NCBI GenBank assembly: GCA_002690375.1
Contig: NZEH01000015.1
Coordinates: 6,378-12,940 of the forward strand
DNA from: Dehalococcoidales bacterium
Lineage (GTDB): Bacteria > Chloroflexota > Dehalococcoidia > Dehalococcoidales > ARS1013
Reading direction: 5' to 3'
Length of the DNA stretch: 6,563 bases
Part shown: one piece after another, positions 1 to 6,361 of the stretch
How positions within the stretch are numbered: the first letter of the stretch is position 1
How the letters are laid out: every line of letters begins with the position of its first letter
Position numbers and translations under genes: made by a program
Notes under the pieces: model-generated
The model's database searches: none
The model's input: only the letters and a program-made list of their open reading frames with translations
What the model was told of the DNA's origin: nothing

Positions 1-1136
1 GTAATATGGTTAATAACACCATTAAGGTAACTAGCTGTCTGTTTGCCCGGCCTAATCCCAGGGACAAAACCCCCCTGTCGCTGCAAAACACCGGGTAGGT
101 CCTGCTGTTGAAAAATCACCATGGTATAAAAGAAGGCAAAGCCAACTACCATGAAGAAAAATACACCCCAGTAGAAGAAACCCATAGGTAGAGCGGCATC
201 AGGAGAAAACAAATTCACAATCTGATTAGCCAAATTAGGGTCCGCCCCAACTGGATTGGCAAAATAGCTGGCAACCATACCTGGGAACAGTACCAGCGCC
301 ATGGCAAAGATAAGAGGTATCATACCGGCTGTATTGACCCTAAGTGGAATATATGTTGAGCCTGATTGCCGATACATGCGCCCGCTACGGAAGACACTTT
401 TGGCATACTGAACCGGAATACGGCGGTGGGCTTCAGTAAAGATGACTATGATCACCGTAGTGGCCAGTCCTATAATACTAAAGAAAATCAAACCCCAAGG
501 CGGCCCCTGCTCTACGGTCATAACACCCCGTCCCAGCATTTCAGGTAGACCGGCCACGATGCCGGCAAAGATTATGATGGATATGCCATTACCGATACCA
601 TACTGGGTAATCTGCTCACCCAACCAGACAAGAAACATAGTGCCTGCCACTATTGCCAGAACCATAGCCACAGTTGACAGCAGGGCAGCACTGGCAACCG
701 CCCCCTCACGCTGGAGAAGCATTATCTGCCCATAACCACCAAACCCAGCCATAGGTACTGTAAGCCAGTGAGTAATCATATTTATCCTATTCCTACCAGT
801 CTCTCCCTCCCGGGCAAGGGCTTGCAGGCGTGGGATAACGGGTGTCATTAGCTGCATAACAATGGTAGCTGTTATATAGGGATAAACACCCAGTGCCACC
901 ACAGAAAAGTTTCTCATGGCACCGCCGCTGAAGAAATCAAACATACCCAGCATAGCGTTGGAGCTAAATAACTCGTCCAATGCCTGGACATTCACCCCGG
1001 GAAGAGTCACGTGAGCCACTAGACGAAACACCACCAAAATACCGAAGGTAGTAAGAATTCGACGCCTTAAGTCGGGCAGAGAAAAGGCATCAAGCATTGC
1101 CTGCAACAGTCGTGGCCTAGTCTGCTTTGACGACAT
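1..1136 (-). CDS. secY: Protein translocase subunit SecY, 3' end beyond window
   Basis: SecY is the multi-spanning membrane channel of the Sec translocon, through which secreted and membrane proteins pass. I translated the minus strand by hand from the ATG at 1136 and found 378 codons with no stop down to base 1. Family landmarks are clear: LPDLRRRILTTFGILVVFRL (about residues 20-39, leading into the first membrane segment), a plug-region stretch GMFDFFSGGAMRNFS, GVYPYITATIVMQL, WLGEQITQYGIGNGISI, the cytoplasmic TEAHRRIPVQYAK loop and the PGIRPG loop at 359-364. The arginine of PGIRPG should match the conserved C5-loop arginine of E. coli SecY. The family is about 420-440 residues, so roughly the last two membrane segments are missing. 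The ATG is chosen because it begins [18 protein letters not shown] and has a strong GGAGGAG seven bases upstream. It overlaps the rplO stop by 20 bp, which suggests translational coupling. SecY closing the spc cluster after L15 is the usual order. Confidence 0.97.
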   Translation of the reverse strand, partial: MSSKQTRPRLLQAMLDAFSLPDLRRRILTTFGILVVFRLVAHVTLPGVNVQALDELFSSNAMLGMFDFFSGGAMRNFSVVALGVYPYITATIVMQLMTPVIPRLQALAREGETGRNRINMITHWLTVPMAGFGGYGQIMLLQREGAVASAALLSTVAMVLAIVAGTMFLVWLGEQITQYGIGNGISIIIFAGIVAGLPEMLGRGVMTVEQGPPWGLIFFSIIGLATTVIIVIFTEAHRRIPVQYAKSVFRSGRMYRQSGSTYIPLRVNTAGMIPLIFAMALVLFPGMVASYFANPVGADPNLANQIVNLFSPDAALPMGFFYWGVFFFMVVGFAFFYTMVIFQQQDLPGVLQRQGGFVPGIRPGKQTASYLNGVINHI

Positions 1137-1581
1137 CGCCAATCTCCTCCGCTTTGCCACCGGCAGTTTCTATTTTGGCTTTGGCTGCCGCCGAGAATTT
1201 ATTCACTCTTACCACAAGGGGGCGATTAAGACTGCCCTTAGCCAGAACCTTGATTGGCTGCCGTAATGATTTCACCACCCCAGCAGCCCTAAAGCTCTCT
1301 GGCGTTACTTCACTGCCCGCCTCAAACACATTAAGTCTAGCTATATTGACAACACTGTACTCTACCTTAAAGATATTAGTAAAACCGCGCTTTCGGGGCA
1401 AGCGCTTAATTAACGGCAGCTGCCCACCTTCAAAACCAGGCCTAATCCTGTAGCCAGAACGAGATTTCTGCCCTTTGCTACCCCTACCGGAATAGGTACC
1501 GTGGCCACTGCCATTACCGCGACCCACCCGTTTTCTATTTTTTCTAGAGCCCGGAGCCGGGGCCAATTCATGTTGCCTCAC
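1117..1581 (-). CDS. rplO: 50S ribosomal protein L15
   Basis: L15 is a large-subunit protein that binds 23S rRNA late in assembly; its extended N-terminus threads into rRNA. The 154 residues are normal for the family. The N-terminal glycine- and arginine-rich arm is typical ([18 protein letters not shown] at about 17-34, then KGQKSRSG), followed by [18 protein letters not shown] at 50-67 and a globular C-terminal half ending in [20 protein letters not shown] sequence. Translation starts at a GTG whose bases overlap the rpmD stop (GTGA, 4-bp overlap). The nearby ATG is out of frame, so GTG is required. GGAGGA lies nine bases upstream. The 3' end carries the secY ribosome-binding site and overlaps secY by 20 bp. 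Confidence 0.97.
   Translation of the reverse strand: MRQHELAPAPGSRKNRKRVGRGNGSGHGTYSGRGSKGQKSRSGYRIRPGFEGGQLPLIKRLPRKRGFTNIFKVEYSVVNIARLNVFEAGSEVTPESFRAAGVVKSLRQPIKVLAKGSLNRPLVVRVNKFSAAAKAKIETAGGKAEEIGDVVKAD
1144..1150 (-). promoter_or_regulatory. Shine-Dalgarno sequence of secY, inside rplO
   Basis: On the minus strand this reads GGAGGAG, seven bases before the ATG at 1136. It lies within the last codons of rplO and fixes the secY start, which would otherwise be unclear because the gene begins inside the preceding one. Confidence 0.8.
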
Positions 1582-1763
1582 GAACTTGCTTCCTCCACCT
1601 TAACTAGATGCCTCACCTTAATAATCATACCTCGAATTGAGGGCAAATCATTATGAATAACACTCTGGTTCAGCCGTTTTAAACCAAGAGCCCTAAGAGT
1701 TCTCCTCTGGTCATCAGCATAGCCAATGCCGCTTTTAACCCAGGTGATACGAAACCTAGCCAC
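1578..1763 (-). CDS. rpmD: 50S ribosomal protein L30
   Basis: L30 is a small large-subunit protein that binds 23S rRNA; it is absent from some bacterial lineages. The 61 residues match the bacterial short form of about 60. The conserved pattern is an opening strand ([13 protein letters not shown], 2-14), a helix [16 protein letters not shown] (20-35) and the region [20 protein letters not shown] (39-58). The start is GTG at 1763, giving MARFRITW; no ATG is available in frame. AGGAGA lies nine bases upstream. It overlaps the end of rpsE by 8 bp and the start of rplO by 4 bp, the usual S5-L30-L15 order. Confidence 0.95.
   Translation of the reverse strand: MARFRITWVKSGIGYADDQRRTLRALGLKRLNQSVIHNDLPSIRGMIIKVRHLVKVEEASS
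1591..1596 (-). promoter_or_regulatory. Shine-Dalgarno sequence of rplO, inside rpmD
   Basis: The minus strand reads GGAGGA, nine bases before the GTG start of rplO at 1581. It supports the non-ATG start and coupling to rpmD translation. Confidence 0.7.
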
Positions 1764-2295
1764 CAGTCACCGTCTCCTGCCCTTTTAGGTTCCCTCTACG
1801 CCTAGCTAACTCCATCTCTGGATCTCTAAGCTGGCTTAGAGCAAATATCGTTGCCTTAGCCACGTTAACCTTATTTGAACTACCCAATGACTTGGTAAGA
1901 ATATCCTTAATGCCGACAACCTCAACCACAGCCCGAACGCTACCACCAGCAATGAGGCCAGTACCCGGTGACGCCGGCTTTAAGAGAACCTTGGCGGCAC
2001 CTAACTTAACCATCACCTCATAAGGAATGGTATTACCTGCCAAGCGCACTTTAATCAAACTTTTCTTAGCAATAGTGCCCGCCTTGCTAATGGCCAAGGG
2101 CACCTCATTAGCCTTGCCAACACCAACGCCAACATGGCCATTGCCATCGCCAACCACCATCAGGGCGCTAAAACTCATACGCTTGCCTCCCTTAACCACC
2201 TTGGAGACACGATTGATATAGATCAGCTTTTCATTCAAGACAAGTTCGGTCGGATCTATTTTATTTATTGGCTGCTTTGCCATCCTATAAACCAT
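1756..2295 (-). CDS. rpsE: 30S ribosomal protein S5
   Basis: S5 belongs to the body of the small subunit near the mRNA entry and contributes to decoding accuracy. The protein has the N-terminal S5 double-stranded-RNA-binding domain with the family signature at about residues 24-65: [14 protein letters not shown], then [20 protein letters not shown]. The C-terminal domain follows, with [20 protein letters not shown] and [17 protein letters not shown]. Its 179 residues fall in the usual 160-180 range. The start is uncertain: ATG at 2295 gives MVYRMAKQ, while an in-frame ATG at 2283 gives MAKQPINK. Neither has a good Shine-Dalgarno sequence. The upstream ATG lies only 5 bp after the rplR stop, which suggests reinitiation by terminating ribosomes, so I kept it. 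The end overlaps rpmD by 8 bp. Confidence 0.96.
   Translation of the reverse strand: MVYRMAKQPINKIDPTELVLNEKLIYINRVSKVVKGGKRMSFSALMVVGDGNGHVGVGVGKANEVPLAISKAGTIAKKSLIKVRLAGNTIPYEVMVKLGAAKVLLKPASPGTGLIAGGSVRAVVEVVGIKDILTKSLGSSNKVNVAKATIFALSQLRDPEMELARRRGNLKGQETVTGG
1773..1778 (-). promoter_or_regulatory. Shine-Dalgarno sequence of rpmD, inside rpsE
   Basis: The minus strand reads AGGAGA nine bases before the GTG start at 1763. It sits in the final codons of rpsE and supports the GTG start. Confidence 0.65.
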
Positions 2296-2300
2296 CCATT

Positions 2301-2666
2301 TTAGAATTTAAGTCCCTGCTTGCGGGCTGCCTCAGCCATAGCTTTAACCCGGCCGTGATACTTATAGCCACCACGGTCAAAAACCACCTGTGTTATCCCC
2401 ATGCTTAAAGTCCTCTTGGCTAGTAAAGAACCAACTAGCTCAGCCTGAGCTGACTTGTTCTTGCTCGTAACCTCACCCTTTATCTCCTGTTCAATAGTCG
2501 AAGCAGAGGCCAGCGTATGACTTTGCTCATCATCAATAACCTGGGCGTAAATATGGTTTAGGCTACGGAAGACACACAAACGAGGCCTTAAAGCTATGCC
2601 CTCTACCTTAGCTCTAACTCTGGCATGTCTTCTATAGCGTGCCGCTCTTGGTCCATCCTTGCCCAT
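2301..2666 (-). CDS. rplR: 50S ribosomal protein L18
   Basis: L18 binds 5S rRNA together with L5 and helps place it in the central protuberance of the large subunit. The 121 residues are typical. A basic N-terminal arm ([17 protein letters not shown], 7-23) is followed by [20 protein letters not shown] (28-46) and the hallmark C-terminal block [20 protein letters not shown] (97-115), ending in GLKF. The ATG at 2666 overlaps the rplF stop by one base (TAATG), a classic coupling arrangement, and GGAGAA lies eight bases upstream. The S5 gene follows after 5 bp. Confidence 0.97.
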   Translation of the reverse strand: MGKDGPRAARYRRHARVRAKVEGIALRPRLCVFRSLNHIYAQVIDDEQSHTLASASTIEQEIKGEVTSKNKSAQAELVGSLLAKRTLSMGITQVVFDRGGYKYHGRVKAMAEAARKQGLKF

Positions 2667-3220
2667 TACGCGCTTTCTCCGATAGCCTTGCCTGCCTTGC
2701 CCGGCTTAAGGTGAACTACCTCACCGGCATATCTAATACCCTTGCCCTTATAGGCATCTGGAGGGCGAATAGCCCTAATTTCAGCGGCCATCTGACCAAC
2801 TACTTCTTTTGAAATCCCACTAACCTTGATACGACTTGCCCCCTCCACATCCAAGGAAACACCCGGTAATGGCGCTACCTCCACTAGATGCGAGTAGCCA
2901 ACCCGAATTATCAACTTATCCCCTGCCTTCTCCGCTCGATAACCAACCCCCACTATCTCAAGGCTTTTCTCAAAACCTTGGGTCACTCCGGCCACCATAT
3001 TAGCCAGAAGGCTCCGTGTCAGCCCATGCAAGGAGCAATGCAGCTTACTATCACTGGGCCTCGATACCTCAAGGATATTATCCTTAAGGGTCATAGCCAT
3101 ATCAGGGTTAAAACTACGATGAAGCTCACCTTTGGGCCCGGTTACAGTAACCCCGCCCTCTTTAATAGCCACCATCACCCCCGGTGGCACAGTTATTGGC
3201 ATTCGCCCTACCCTAGACAT
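2666..3220 (-). CDS. rplF: 50S ribosomal protein L6
   Basis: L6 lies near the base of the L7/L12 stalk, by the sarcin-ricin loop and the factor-binding site. It consists of two similar alpha/beta domains, here at about residues 11-82 and 90-164. It begins with [14 protein letters not shown] and includes [10 protein letters not shown]. The bacterial signature [12 protein letters not shown] is at 153-164, followed by [15 protein letters not shown]. The 184 residues compare with about 175-185 for the family. The ATG at 3220 is preceded by GAGGT with a 7-base spacer. It lies 21 bp after rpsH and overlaps rplR by one base. Confidence 0.97.
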   Translation of the reverse strand: MSRVGRMPITVPPGVMVAIKEGGVTVTGPKGELHRSFNPDMAMTLKDNILEVSRPSDSKLHCSLHGLTRSLLANMVAGVTQGFEKSLEIVGVGYRAEKAGDKLIIRVGYSHLVEVAPLPGVSLDVEGASRIKVSGISKEVVGQMAAEIRAIRPPDAYKGKGIRYAGEVVHLKPGKAGKAIGESA

Positions 3221-3241
3221 ATATAATACCTCAAATGCTAA

Positions 3242-3640
3242 TTACCAGACATAGCACAAAAGCTCACCACCAATTCCCTGACGCCAGGCTTTCTGACCAG
3301 TCATCACTCCTTTGGCGGTAGACACAATAGCAATACCGAGACCCCCATGCACACGAGGCATCTCCTTCCGCGGCACATATACCCTCAGCCCAGGCTTACT
3401 TATCCGCTTCAAACCCAAGATAAGCGGCCGATTTTCCTCATCATACCTAAGAGCAACCTTAATTTGCCGGTGCGGCCGGCTACCGACTACCTCATAGTCA
3501 GCGATGAAACCTTCTTGTTTAAGAATTTTGGCAATATAGAGCTTCATCCGCGAGGACGGAACTAGCACCGAACTGTGCCTGGCCATAATAGCGTTGCGTA
3601 TTCGGGTCAACATATCAGCTATTGGGTCAGAGACGCTCAT
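3242..3640 (-). CDS. rpsH: 30S ribosomal protein S8
   Basis: S8 binds the central domain of 16S rRNA early in small-subunit assembly; in E. coli it also represses the spc operon. The 132 residues match the family. The N-terminal domain opens with [14 protein letters not shown] (4-17) and [18 protein letters not shown] (29-46). The C-terminal signature is [17 protein letters not shown] (102-118), followed by [11 protein letters not shown] at the very end. In the signature region KAWRQ stands where many S8 proteins have EARR; this is probably lineage variation. The ATG at 3640 has GGGAG six bases upstream. No S8 operator was recognised in this window. Confidence 0.97.
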   Translation of the reverse strand: MSVSDPIADMLTRIRNAIMARHSSVLVPSSRMKLYIAKILKQEGFIADYEVVGSRPHRQIKVALRYDEENRPLILGLKRISKPGLRVYVPRKEMPRVHGGLGIAIVSTAKGVMTGQKAWRQGIGGELLCYVW

Positions 3641-3662
3641 CTTCTACTCCCTAAGTCTATAG

Positions 3663-3848
3663 CTACCAACTTGATTTTTTCACCCCCGGAATCTGCCCGG
3701 CAAGAGCCAGCTTCCGAAAACAAATGCGACACAAGCCAAAGGAGCGCATGTAGGCACGAGGCCGGCCACACTGATAACAGCGATTATGCTGCTTTACTCT
3801 ATATTTAGCCGGACGCAGCGACTTTATGATTTTTGCTTTCTTAGCCAT
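3663..3848 (-). CDS. rpsN: 30S ribosomal protein S14, zinc-binding (type Z)
   Basis: S14 binds 16S rRNA in the head of the small subunit. This is the short 61-residue zinc form, not the roughly 100-residue zinc-free form. The zinc ribbon is intact: Cys24 and Cys27 (RCYQCGR) pair with Cys40 and Cys43 (LCRICF). The flanking sequence is typical: [16 protein letters not shown], then [11 protein letters not shown] at the end. The ATG at 3848 lies seven bases after the rplE stop, with AAGGAT about ten bases upstream. Only the zinc form is seen here; whether a zinc-free paralogue exists elsewhere cannot be told. Confidence 0.97.
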   Translation of the reverse strand: MAKKAKIIKSLRPAKYRVKQHNRCYQCGRPRAYMRSFGLCRICFRKLALAGQIPGVKKSSW

Positions 3849-3855
3849 CTCTATC

Positions 3856-4398
3856 TCAATCCTTAGTGAAAGGCATACCTAGTAGTGTCAATAGATGTCT
3901 GCCTTCCTCATCCTCTCGAGCGGTAGTAACAACCGAGACTTCCAGTCCCCTAGGCTTATCTATTTTGTCATAATCTATCTCGGGAAAGACGGTTTGCTCC
4001 TTAAAACCCAAAGTATAGTTACCCCGACCATCGAAGGAATCTGGGGAGACCCCCTGAAACTCCCGTATCCGCGGCAGGATAATGTTTACTAGCTTAAACA
4101 GAAACTCATACATACGCTCCCCCCGCATGGTTACCTTTAAGCCGATAGGCATTCCGGTTCTCAAATGGAAGGCAGCAATTGACTTTTTGGCCCGGGTAGT
4201 CACCGGATACTGCCCCGAAATAGCTACCAAATCGATCTGGGCTGCCTCCAAGGCCTTAGCATTTTGAATTGCCTCGCCGACACCAATATTTATAACCACT
4301 TTTTCCAGACGCGGCACCCGCATCATGTTCTTGTAGCCATAAAGCTCCATCATAGCCGGAACAACCTCTTTTCTATATCGCTCCCTCAAAGCGGACAT
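3856..4398 (-). CDS. rplE: 50S ribosomal protein L5
   Basis: L5 binds 5S rRNA and contacts the P-site tRNA from the central protuberance. The 180 residues are the standard length. The N-terminal domain contains [17 protein letters not shown] (27-43). The conserved core has [20 protein letters not shown] and [16 protein letters not shown]. The C-terminal domain has [31 protein letters not shown], and the usual close LLTLLGMPF. The ATG at 4398 directly follows the rplX stop with no gap (TAGATG). TGAGGT lies ten bases upstream, inside rplX. Adjacent L24-L5-S14 is the normal spc order. Confidence 0.97.
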   Translation of the reverse strand: MSALRERYRKEVVPAMMELYGYKNMMRVPRLEKVVINIGVGEAIQNAKALEAAQIDLVAISGQYPVTTRAKKSIAAFHLRTGMPIGLKVTMRGERMYEFLFKLVNIILPRIREFQGVSPDSFDGRGNYTLGFKEQTVFPEIDYDKIDKPRGLEVSVVTTAREDEEGRHLLTLLGMPFTKD

Positions 4399-4710
4399 CT
4401 AATCAATTACCTCATGACAAGATTTACAGAAGCGAACCTTCTTGCCGCCCTCCAAAAAGCGAAAACCAACCCGCGTCGGACGGCTACACTTATTACACAC
4501 TAACATAAGGTTTGAGATATGGATTGGCGCCTCACGCTCTATTATACCGGCTTGCCTAACCTGACCGGTTGCCCGGGCGTGCCTTTTAATGAAATTGGCA
4601 CCATCAACGAGTAGCCGTTCATTTTTGGGGGAGGAAAGTCTGACCTTGCCCTTCTTCCCTCTATCCTTACCGGCGATAACCAACACAGTATCGTTCTTTC
4701 TAATTTTCAT
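4399..4710 (-). CDS. rplX: 50S ribosomal protein L24, four-cysteine form
   Basis: L24 initiates assembly of the large subunit by binding 23S rRNA and sits near the peptide exit. From the ATG at 4710 the protein has 103 residues. A KOW motif fills the N-terminus (KIRKNDTVLVIAGKDRGKKG, 2-21). It is followed by VDGANFIKRH and by the usual EAPIHISNLML. The C-terminus holds Cys72, Cys75, Cys95 and Cys98 (CNKC and CKSC), a zinc-binding arrangement found in many but not all L24 proteins. An in-frame TTG at 4719 would add three residues and has AGGG five bases upstream. I prefer the ATG because family members usually begin MKI or MRI. The gene abuts rplE and follows the extra Cys-rich gene by about 21-30 bp. 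Confidence 0.96.
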   Translation of the reverse strand: MKIRKNDTVLVIAGKDRGKKGKVRLSSPKNERLLVDGANFIKRHARATGQVRQAGIIEREAPIHISNLMLVCNKCSRPTRVGFRFLEGGKKVRFCKSCHEVID

Positions 4711-4740
4711 AGCTGCCAAAAGTACCCTAAAAGACCTAGG

Positions 4741-4986
4741 CTAGTCGAGTTTTACCTTTGCCTCCATTAACCGATTGTATTTTCCCTCCCCAATACATTC
4801 CTTGGCATACTTACACCACTCTATACAGGAAGGCTCATTCTCTCTAAAGACTGCAGCACCACATCTGGTGCATTTAGCCCTTACCTCATCACTCCATATC
4901 TCCACTTCCTTCCCGCACTCGGGGCATTCTTTGTAAGAAGGGATAGGAATTCTAATATTTCCACTTCCAGGGCATTTATCTAGCAT
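4741..4986 (-). CDS. Uncharacterised 81-residue Cys-rich zinc-ribbon-like protein
   Basis: I do not recognise a named family. The protein has eight cysteines in 81 residues: Cys5, a CPECG knuckle (Cys21, Cys24), a CTRCG knuckle (Cys39, Cys42), and a distal Cys54, Cys58, Cys64 set in SCIEWCKYAKEC. The two knuckles, 14 residues apart, should form a zinc ribbon. The last three cysteines, perhaps with Cys5, may bind a second metal; this is inference. There is no signal peptide or membrane segment. The ATG at 4986 is the only plausible start, since a stop lies in frame seven codons upstream. Its ribosome-binding site is weak (AAGGGG, 12 bases away). It lies 35 bp after rplN and 21-30 bp before rplX, so it is cotranscribed with ribosomal genes and interrupts the usual L14-L24 junction. 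From memory, similar small proteins ending in a WCKYA-like motif occur in anaerobes without assigned function; treat that as weak. It does not resemble L32, L33 or L36. Confidence 0.85.
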   Translation of the reverse strand: MLDKCPGSGNIRIPIPSYKECPECGKEVEIWSDEVRAKCTRCGAAVFRENEPSCIEWCKYAKECIGEGKYNRLMEAKVKLD

Positions 4987-5021
4987 TTTTACTTGCCACC
5001 CCTTTTAATACCTCACCCTCT

Positions 5022-5390
5022 TCACAAAACTTCAGGCGCCAGCGATATAATCTTGGTAAAATTACTCTCTCGGAGCTCTCTGGCTACCGGTCCAAATATT
5101 CGGGTCCCCTTAGGATTATTCTTATCACTAAGAATCACAGCAGCATTGTCATCAAACTTAATGTAAGAGCCATCCGGGCGCCGGTACGGTCGGGCACAAC
5201 GAACGACAACCGCCCGAACCACCTCCCCCTTCTTGACCACCGCCTCTGGGGTCGCCTTCTTTACCGAAACCACAATAATATCACCAATCTTAGCAAACCT
5301 CTTCCTAGTACCACCCAATACATTAATGCACATAAGTTGCCTGACACCAGTATTATCTGCTGCCTTAAGTCTGGTATAAGTTTGAATCAT
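5022..5390 (-). CDS. rplN: 50S ribosomal protein L14
   Basis: L14 binds 23S rRNA at the subunit interface, forms part of an intersubunit bridge, and is the docking site of silencing factor RsfS. The 122 residues equal the standard length and have no insertions. Landmarks are [20 protein letters not shown] (1-20), [12 protein letters not shown] (53-64), [17 protein letters not shown] (70-86), [16 protein letters not shown] (92-107) and the terminal ISLAPEVL. The ATG at 5390 has GAGGAT eight bases upstream. It follows rpsQ after 23 bp. The next gene downstream is the Cys-rich protein and not the expected rplX. Confidence 0.98.
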   Translation of the reverse strand: MIQTYTRLKAADNTGVRQLMCINVLGGTRKRFAKIGDIIVVSVKKATPEAVVKKGEVVRAVVVRCARPYRRPDGSYIKFDDNAAVILSDKNNPKGTRIFGPVARELRESNFTKIISLAPEVL

Positions 5391-5413
5391 TTTAATTTAT
5401 CCTCAAGCTAATT

Positions 5414-5695
5414 TTAAGCTATTTCCTGGGGTTTAACCTCTATTATCTTTCCCTTGATTATTATCTCGGCTACCCGCCACTGCTTCTGCCTTGAGAGGGG
5501 ACGAGTCTCTATAATCCTTACCTTATCTCCCAGCTTACACTTGCTATTTTCATCATGAGCTTTATACCTAACCACTCGCTTAAAAGACTTTCTATAGAGT
5601 GGATGGCGCTTAGCTTTTTCCACAGCGACAACCACAGTTTTATCCATCTTGTCACTGACCACGTAGCCAACCATAGTTTTACGTTTAATCTGCAT
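5414..5695 (-). CDS. rpsQ: 30S ribosomal protein S17
   Basis: S17 is an early-binding small-subunit protein with an OB fold that contacts 16S rRNA helices in the body. The 93 residues are within the usual 80-100. It contains [20 protein letters not shown] (6-25), [10 protein letters not shown] (31-40), and the family signature [20 protein letters not shown] at 57-76. The ATG at 5695 comes 10 bp after the rpmC stop. The upstream sequence has only weak purine-rich matches (TAGGTC), so coupling to rpmC is likely. The L29-S17-L14 order is standard. Confidence 0.97.
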   Translation of the reverse strand: MQIKRKTMVGYVVSDKMDKTVVVAVEKAKRHPLYRKSFKRVVRYKAHDENSKCKLGDKVRIIETRPLSRQKQWRVAEIIIKGKIIEVKPQEIA

Positions 5696-5705
5696 AAGCC
5701 TAGAC

Positions 5706-5906
5706 CTATACCCCTATGCCTAACTCTCTTTCTCGTACTATCGTCTTTAAGCAGGCAATGTTCTTTTTTAGCATTGGGAGCTCACGGTGGTTTTTCAATT
5801 GTTTAGTGGCCGCCTTAAAACGGAGTTCAAAAAGCTCCTTATGAGCCTCCTCCAGCCTCTTTTTGAGTTCCTCGTCACCAAGAGCCCTAATTTCCTTAGT
5901 TTTCAA
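5706..5906 (-). CDS. rpmC: 50S ribosomal protein L29
   Basis: L29 is a small helical protein near the polypeptide exit tunnel, where it helps form the docking area for nascent-chain factors. The 66 residues are typical. It is almost wholly helical: [20 protein letters not shown] (5-24), then [20 protein letters not shown] and the signature helix ending in [14 protein letters not shown], where Cys52 stands where Arg is common. The start is TTG at 5906, since a stop codon lies three codons upstream in frame and no ATG is available. TTGA overlaps the rplP stop by 4 bp, and AAGGAG lies ten bases upstream. Confidence 0.95.
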   Translation of the reverse strand: MKTKEIRALGDEELKKRLEEAHKELFELRFKAATKQLKNHRELPMLKKNIACLKTIVRERELGIGV

Positions 5907-6361
5907 GCTGCATTAGCTCCTTCTTTACTTAAATTACTCCCAGTAGCCATACTGCTTTTCCTAACTACAAATTCAGTATCACAAGGTAATTTGTGCGAAG
6001 CCAAGCGCATCGCCTCCTTAGCTAACTCATAGCTGACGCCACCTAATTCAAACAGCATTCTCCCCCGCTTGGCCACAGCCACCCAATGGTCTGGGGCTCC
6101 CTTACCACTACCCATCCTAGTTTCCGCCGCCTTCTTGGTCACCGGCTTATCCGGGAAAACACGTATCCACACCTGACCACCGCGACGAATATGGTGAGTA
6201 ATAGCTCGCCGTGCCGCCTCAATCTGCCTGCTAGTAAGCCAGACTGTCTCTATCGCTTGCAGTCCAAAGTCACCGAAGACAACCGTAGCCCCTACCTGGG
6301 CTTTGCCACGACGGTGTCCTTTATGACTCTTTCTGTATTTCACCCGTTTCGGTTGTAGCAT
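5903..6361 (-). CDS. rplP: 50S ribosomal protein L16
   Basis: L16 lies near the peptidyl-transferase centre and helps position aminoacyl-tRNA in the A site. The N-terminus [18 protein letters not shown] (4-21) is the classic basic arm. [14 protein letters not shown] sequence appears as [19 protein letters not shown] (44-62), then [13 protein letters not shown] (65-77) and the signature [14 protein letters not shown] (82-95). Arg82 should match E. coli L16 Arg81, which is hydroxylated there. At 152 residues it is some 10-15 longer than most, owing to a Ser/Gly/Ala-rich tail after [11 protein letters not shown]. The ATG at 6361 has GAGGAG four bases upstream and lies inside the rpsC reading frame (41-bp overlap). 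Confidence 0.97.
   Translation of the reverse strand: MLQPKRVKYRKSHKGHRRGKAQVGATVVFGDFGLQAIETVWLTSRQIEAARRAITHHIRRGGQVWIRVFPDKPVTKKAAETRMGSGKGAPDHWVAVAKRGRMLFELGGVSYELAKEAMRLASHKLPCDTEFVVRKSSMATGSNLSKEGANAA
5917..5922 (-). promoter_or_regulatory. Shine-Dalgarno sequence of rpmC, inside rplP
   Basis: The minus strand reads AAGGAG, ten bases before the TTG start at 5906. Only three bases separate it from an ATG at 5913, which opens a frame of five codons; the TTG is therefore the real start. Confidence 0.65.

Noticed and set aside
442..735. 97-codon open frame on the plus strand inside secY
   Set aside because: It is antisense to a fully conserved SecY frame, has no recognisable protein features, and reads as a shadow of the minus-strand codon pattern.
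1127..1453. 108-codon plus-strand frame opposite rplO
   Set aside because: It is antisense to L15, whose family signatures account for the sequence, and shows no independent support.
2888..3226. 112-codon plus-strand frame opposite rplF
   Set aside because: It is antisense to L6; its composition is that of a reverse-strand shadow and it has no known motif.
4380..4420. Possible S8 repressor target near the rplX/rplE junction, as in E. coli
   Set aside because: I could not draw a convincing S8-type helix there. RNA folding and a covariance search against known S8 sites would be needed.
4735..4740. CCTAGG palindrome near the end of the Cys-rich gene
   Set aside because: Six bases of symmetry without a longer stem or T-run do not make a terminator or an operator.
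4741..4986. The Cys-rich protein as a known small ribosomal zinc protein (L32, L33, L36 or L31)
   Set aside because: Length, cysteine spacing and flanking residues do not fit those families, and it is acidic in places where they are strongly basic.
4987..5021. Internal promoter or attenuator in the 35-bp spacer after rplN
   Set aside because: There are only purine-rich, Shine-Dalgarno-like stretches; no -35/-10 pair or stem-loop can be supported.
5896..5913. Five-codon minus-strand frame (ATG at 5913) at the rplP/rpmC junction
   Set aside because: Its ATG is only three bases from the AAGGAG and the frame closes at once. The TTG-started L29 frame explains the ribosome-binding site.
6086..6358. 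90-codon plus-strand frame opposite rplP
   Set aside because: It is antisense to L16, which is strongly conserved over the same bases.
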